64,000 bases of DNA from Salipiger abyssi (GTDB taxonomy: Bacteria; Pseudomonadota; Alphaproteobacteria; Rhodobacterales; Rhodobacteraceae). Location of the stretch: NCBI RefSeq assembly GCF_017311415.1, contig NZ_JAEKIS010000018.1:18293-82292 (forward strand). Reading direction: 5' to 3'. The position numbers and the translations under genes were made by a program. Shown here in pieces: positions 63,229 through 64,000 of the stretch (positions are counted from its first letter, which is position 1; each line of letters begins with the position of its first letter). The notes beneath the pieces were generated by a model. That model did no database searches. It saw only the letters and a program-made list of their open reading frames with translations, and was not told the origin of the DNA.

Positions 63229-63381
63229 ACTCACCGGGCAGTGCAGTTCGATGATCGACGCCGGCGATTGCTTCTGCTTGGCCCACGCTCCTGAGCGGCG
63301 CCAAACATCCCGGCACCGTAAAACGTGACCGTCCAATCCTCCAAAGACCTCGTCGAAAGATATCGCGGGCAGCTGCCGAAC

Positions 63382-63600
63382 TGCCAGCTTGCGCATATCC
63401 GTCGCCGCCTCCGTATGCCCGGATCGTGTCAGCACCCCGCCTTCGCGGGAAATCAGAGGCAAAAGAAGCCCGGGCGCAAGAAATCCTCCGCGTTCATATT
63501 GGGATTGGCGAGGTTGCGTAGCCTCAGCGTCCGGTCATCGGCGGGGATCCCCGTCTGTCAATCGGCGCAGAAAATTGATCCCTTGTCGGCGTCCCCCCAA
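63382..63600 (-). pseudogene. remnant of ribB-like DHBP synthase
   Basis: On the minus strand, 63539-63460 reads DDRTLRLRNLANPNMNAEDF then LRPGFF, matching the RibB segment ending in RPGHVF. After a frame change, 63441-63382 reads GGVLTRSGHTEAATDMRKLA, matching the RibB stretch GGVLTRGGHTEA. Upstream, TGIPADDR corresponds to TTGVSAADR. No start, N-terminal catalytic DDEDRENEG or C-terminus remain. It is a decayed fragment with several frame changes; the right boundary is approximate. Confidence 0.65.
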
Positions 63601-63799
63601 ATGCCCCTTTTGGTGCGACAGACGCTGGCCCGATGCGGTGTAGCCGAATTGCAGCCCCCCGGCGAAAAACTTCAACATCCGTGCGCCCTCTTCCACTCAA
63701 TACGGCAGCACCACACCACCTGGATTTACTTGAAGGTCGGTAAAGATGAGCTTGGCCAACCCGTAAAATTGCGCGCCCCAGAGTGCGACGGATCCAGTG

Positions 63800-64000
63800 T
63801 GGCCTGCTGCCGGTTTCGTGGACGGCAGTTTAAGCTTTCATAGCTCTCTCCTCGAACGTGATAGGGCTTAGATACCCGATGGTCGAGTGCCGACGCTTTG
63901 GATTGTAGAACCGTTCGATGTAATCGAAGACATCTGCGCGCGCCTGCTTCCTGGTGCGGTAAGTTTTCCGCCTAACCCGTTCGGTTTTTAGCGAAGAGAA
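63800..64000 (-). mobile_element. IS3-family insertion sequence, right end (cut by window edge)
   Basis: The transposase C-terminus is followed by a probable terminal inverted repeat beginning TGGCCTGCTGCCGG at 63800, in the style of IS3-family ends (TG..CTG...TTTCGTGGAC). The rest of the element lies beyond the window. It abuts decayed genes, suggesting that its insertion or associated deletions shaped this region. Confidence 0.75.
63830..64000 (-). CDS. IS3-family transposase (OrfB), C-terminal part
   Basis: The last 56 residues of an IS3-type integrase-fold transposase. FSSLKTERVRRKTYRTRKQA, then ARADVFDYIERFYNPKRRHS and TIGYLSPITFEERAMKA, is the standard IS3/IS150 group end. The catalytic DDE residues lie upstream, outside the window. 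The frame is open to the window edge. Confidence 0.88.
   Translation of the reverse strand, partial: FSSLKTERVRRKTYRTRKQARADVFDYIERFYNPKRRHSTIGYLSPITFEERAMKA

Noticed and set aside
63325..63843. Plus-strand open frame of 172 codons before the IS element
   Set aside because: It runs across the ribB remnant and the IS end and has no recognisable domain; better explained as decayed DNA.

Overview
The window is a GC-rich chromosomal segment from an alphaproteobacterium, almost certainly a member of the Rhodobacteraceae (roseobacter group). This rests on the pckA / chvI-chvG / hprK / rapZ / PTS order, the many Rhodobacterales-type DUF families (DUF6525, DUF6473, DUF6314, DUF3422, DUF2927), RTX and Hint-domain proteins, and a two-domain RibA. 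Both edges cut genes: an argE-like gene at the left, an IS3-family transposase at the right. No rRNA, tRNA or CRISPR array was seen.

Layout. 1-9.8 kb: amidohydrolase plus GntR regulator, a PEBP-like secreted protein, an L,D-transpeptidase, ribA, an OmpR-type regulator, a candidate FNR-controlled small RNA, pnp, rpsO and small DUF genes. 9.8-15.6 kb: DUF1643, a PLP dehydratase, Trm112/LON/CnoX protein-quality genes, and an exonuclease-type hydrolase coupled to a cardiolipin synthase. 15.6-17.1 kb: a small, less GC-rich insert with two unknown coupled genes and a repeated operator-like motif. 17.1-22.3 kb: xthA, an RTX-Hint protein, an EamA transporter, rluE, tadA, rluB. 22.4-30.9 kb: the most distinctive block, a membrane-stress-like cluster with two XpaC-family proteins, TelA, a DUF2927 lipoprotein, DUF6338, an SPFH-GYF protein, a zinc-ribbon membrane protein and at least three very small proteins. 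31-36.5 kb: Hsp20, a sugar kinase, dtd, a hydroxyacid dehydrogenase, csaA, proC, YbjN, DUF3859. 36.6-44 kb: pckA and, divergently, chvI-chvG-hprK-rapZ-PTS IIA-HPr and an acyltransferase. 44-52 kb: 3-hydroxybutyryl-CoA dehydrogenase, a MaoC-phosphotransacetylase fusion, an arsenic operon (ArsR-ArsC fusion, GAPDH, ArsJ) and a fliG lying apart from other flagellar genes. 52-56 kb: purB and DUF genes. 56-61.8 kb: sulfotransferase-like and glycosyltransferase genes, then an envelope module of two L,D-transpeptidases, a DsbA-like protein and a two-component system that share a CTTAAG-N5-CTTAAG-type box. 61.8-64 kb: decaying DNA with a frameshifted acyltransferase, a ribB remnant and the IS3-family element.

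How genes work together. The ChvG/ChvI, HprK/HPr/IIA and PckA genes form the known alphaproteobacterial carbon and envelope-signalling locus. The arsenic operon should reduce arsenate, divert arsenate into 1-arseno-3-phosphoglycerate and export it by ArsJ. The TelA/XpaC/SPFH block looks like a membrane-bound stress complex. A family of REP-like palindromes (core GGTGGGCAGATTGCCCACC), often in head-to-head pairs, punctuates gene ends along the first 48 kb, and a second palindrome centred on CGTACG occurs twice.
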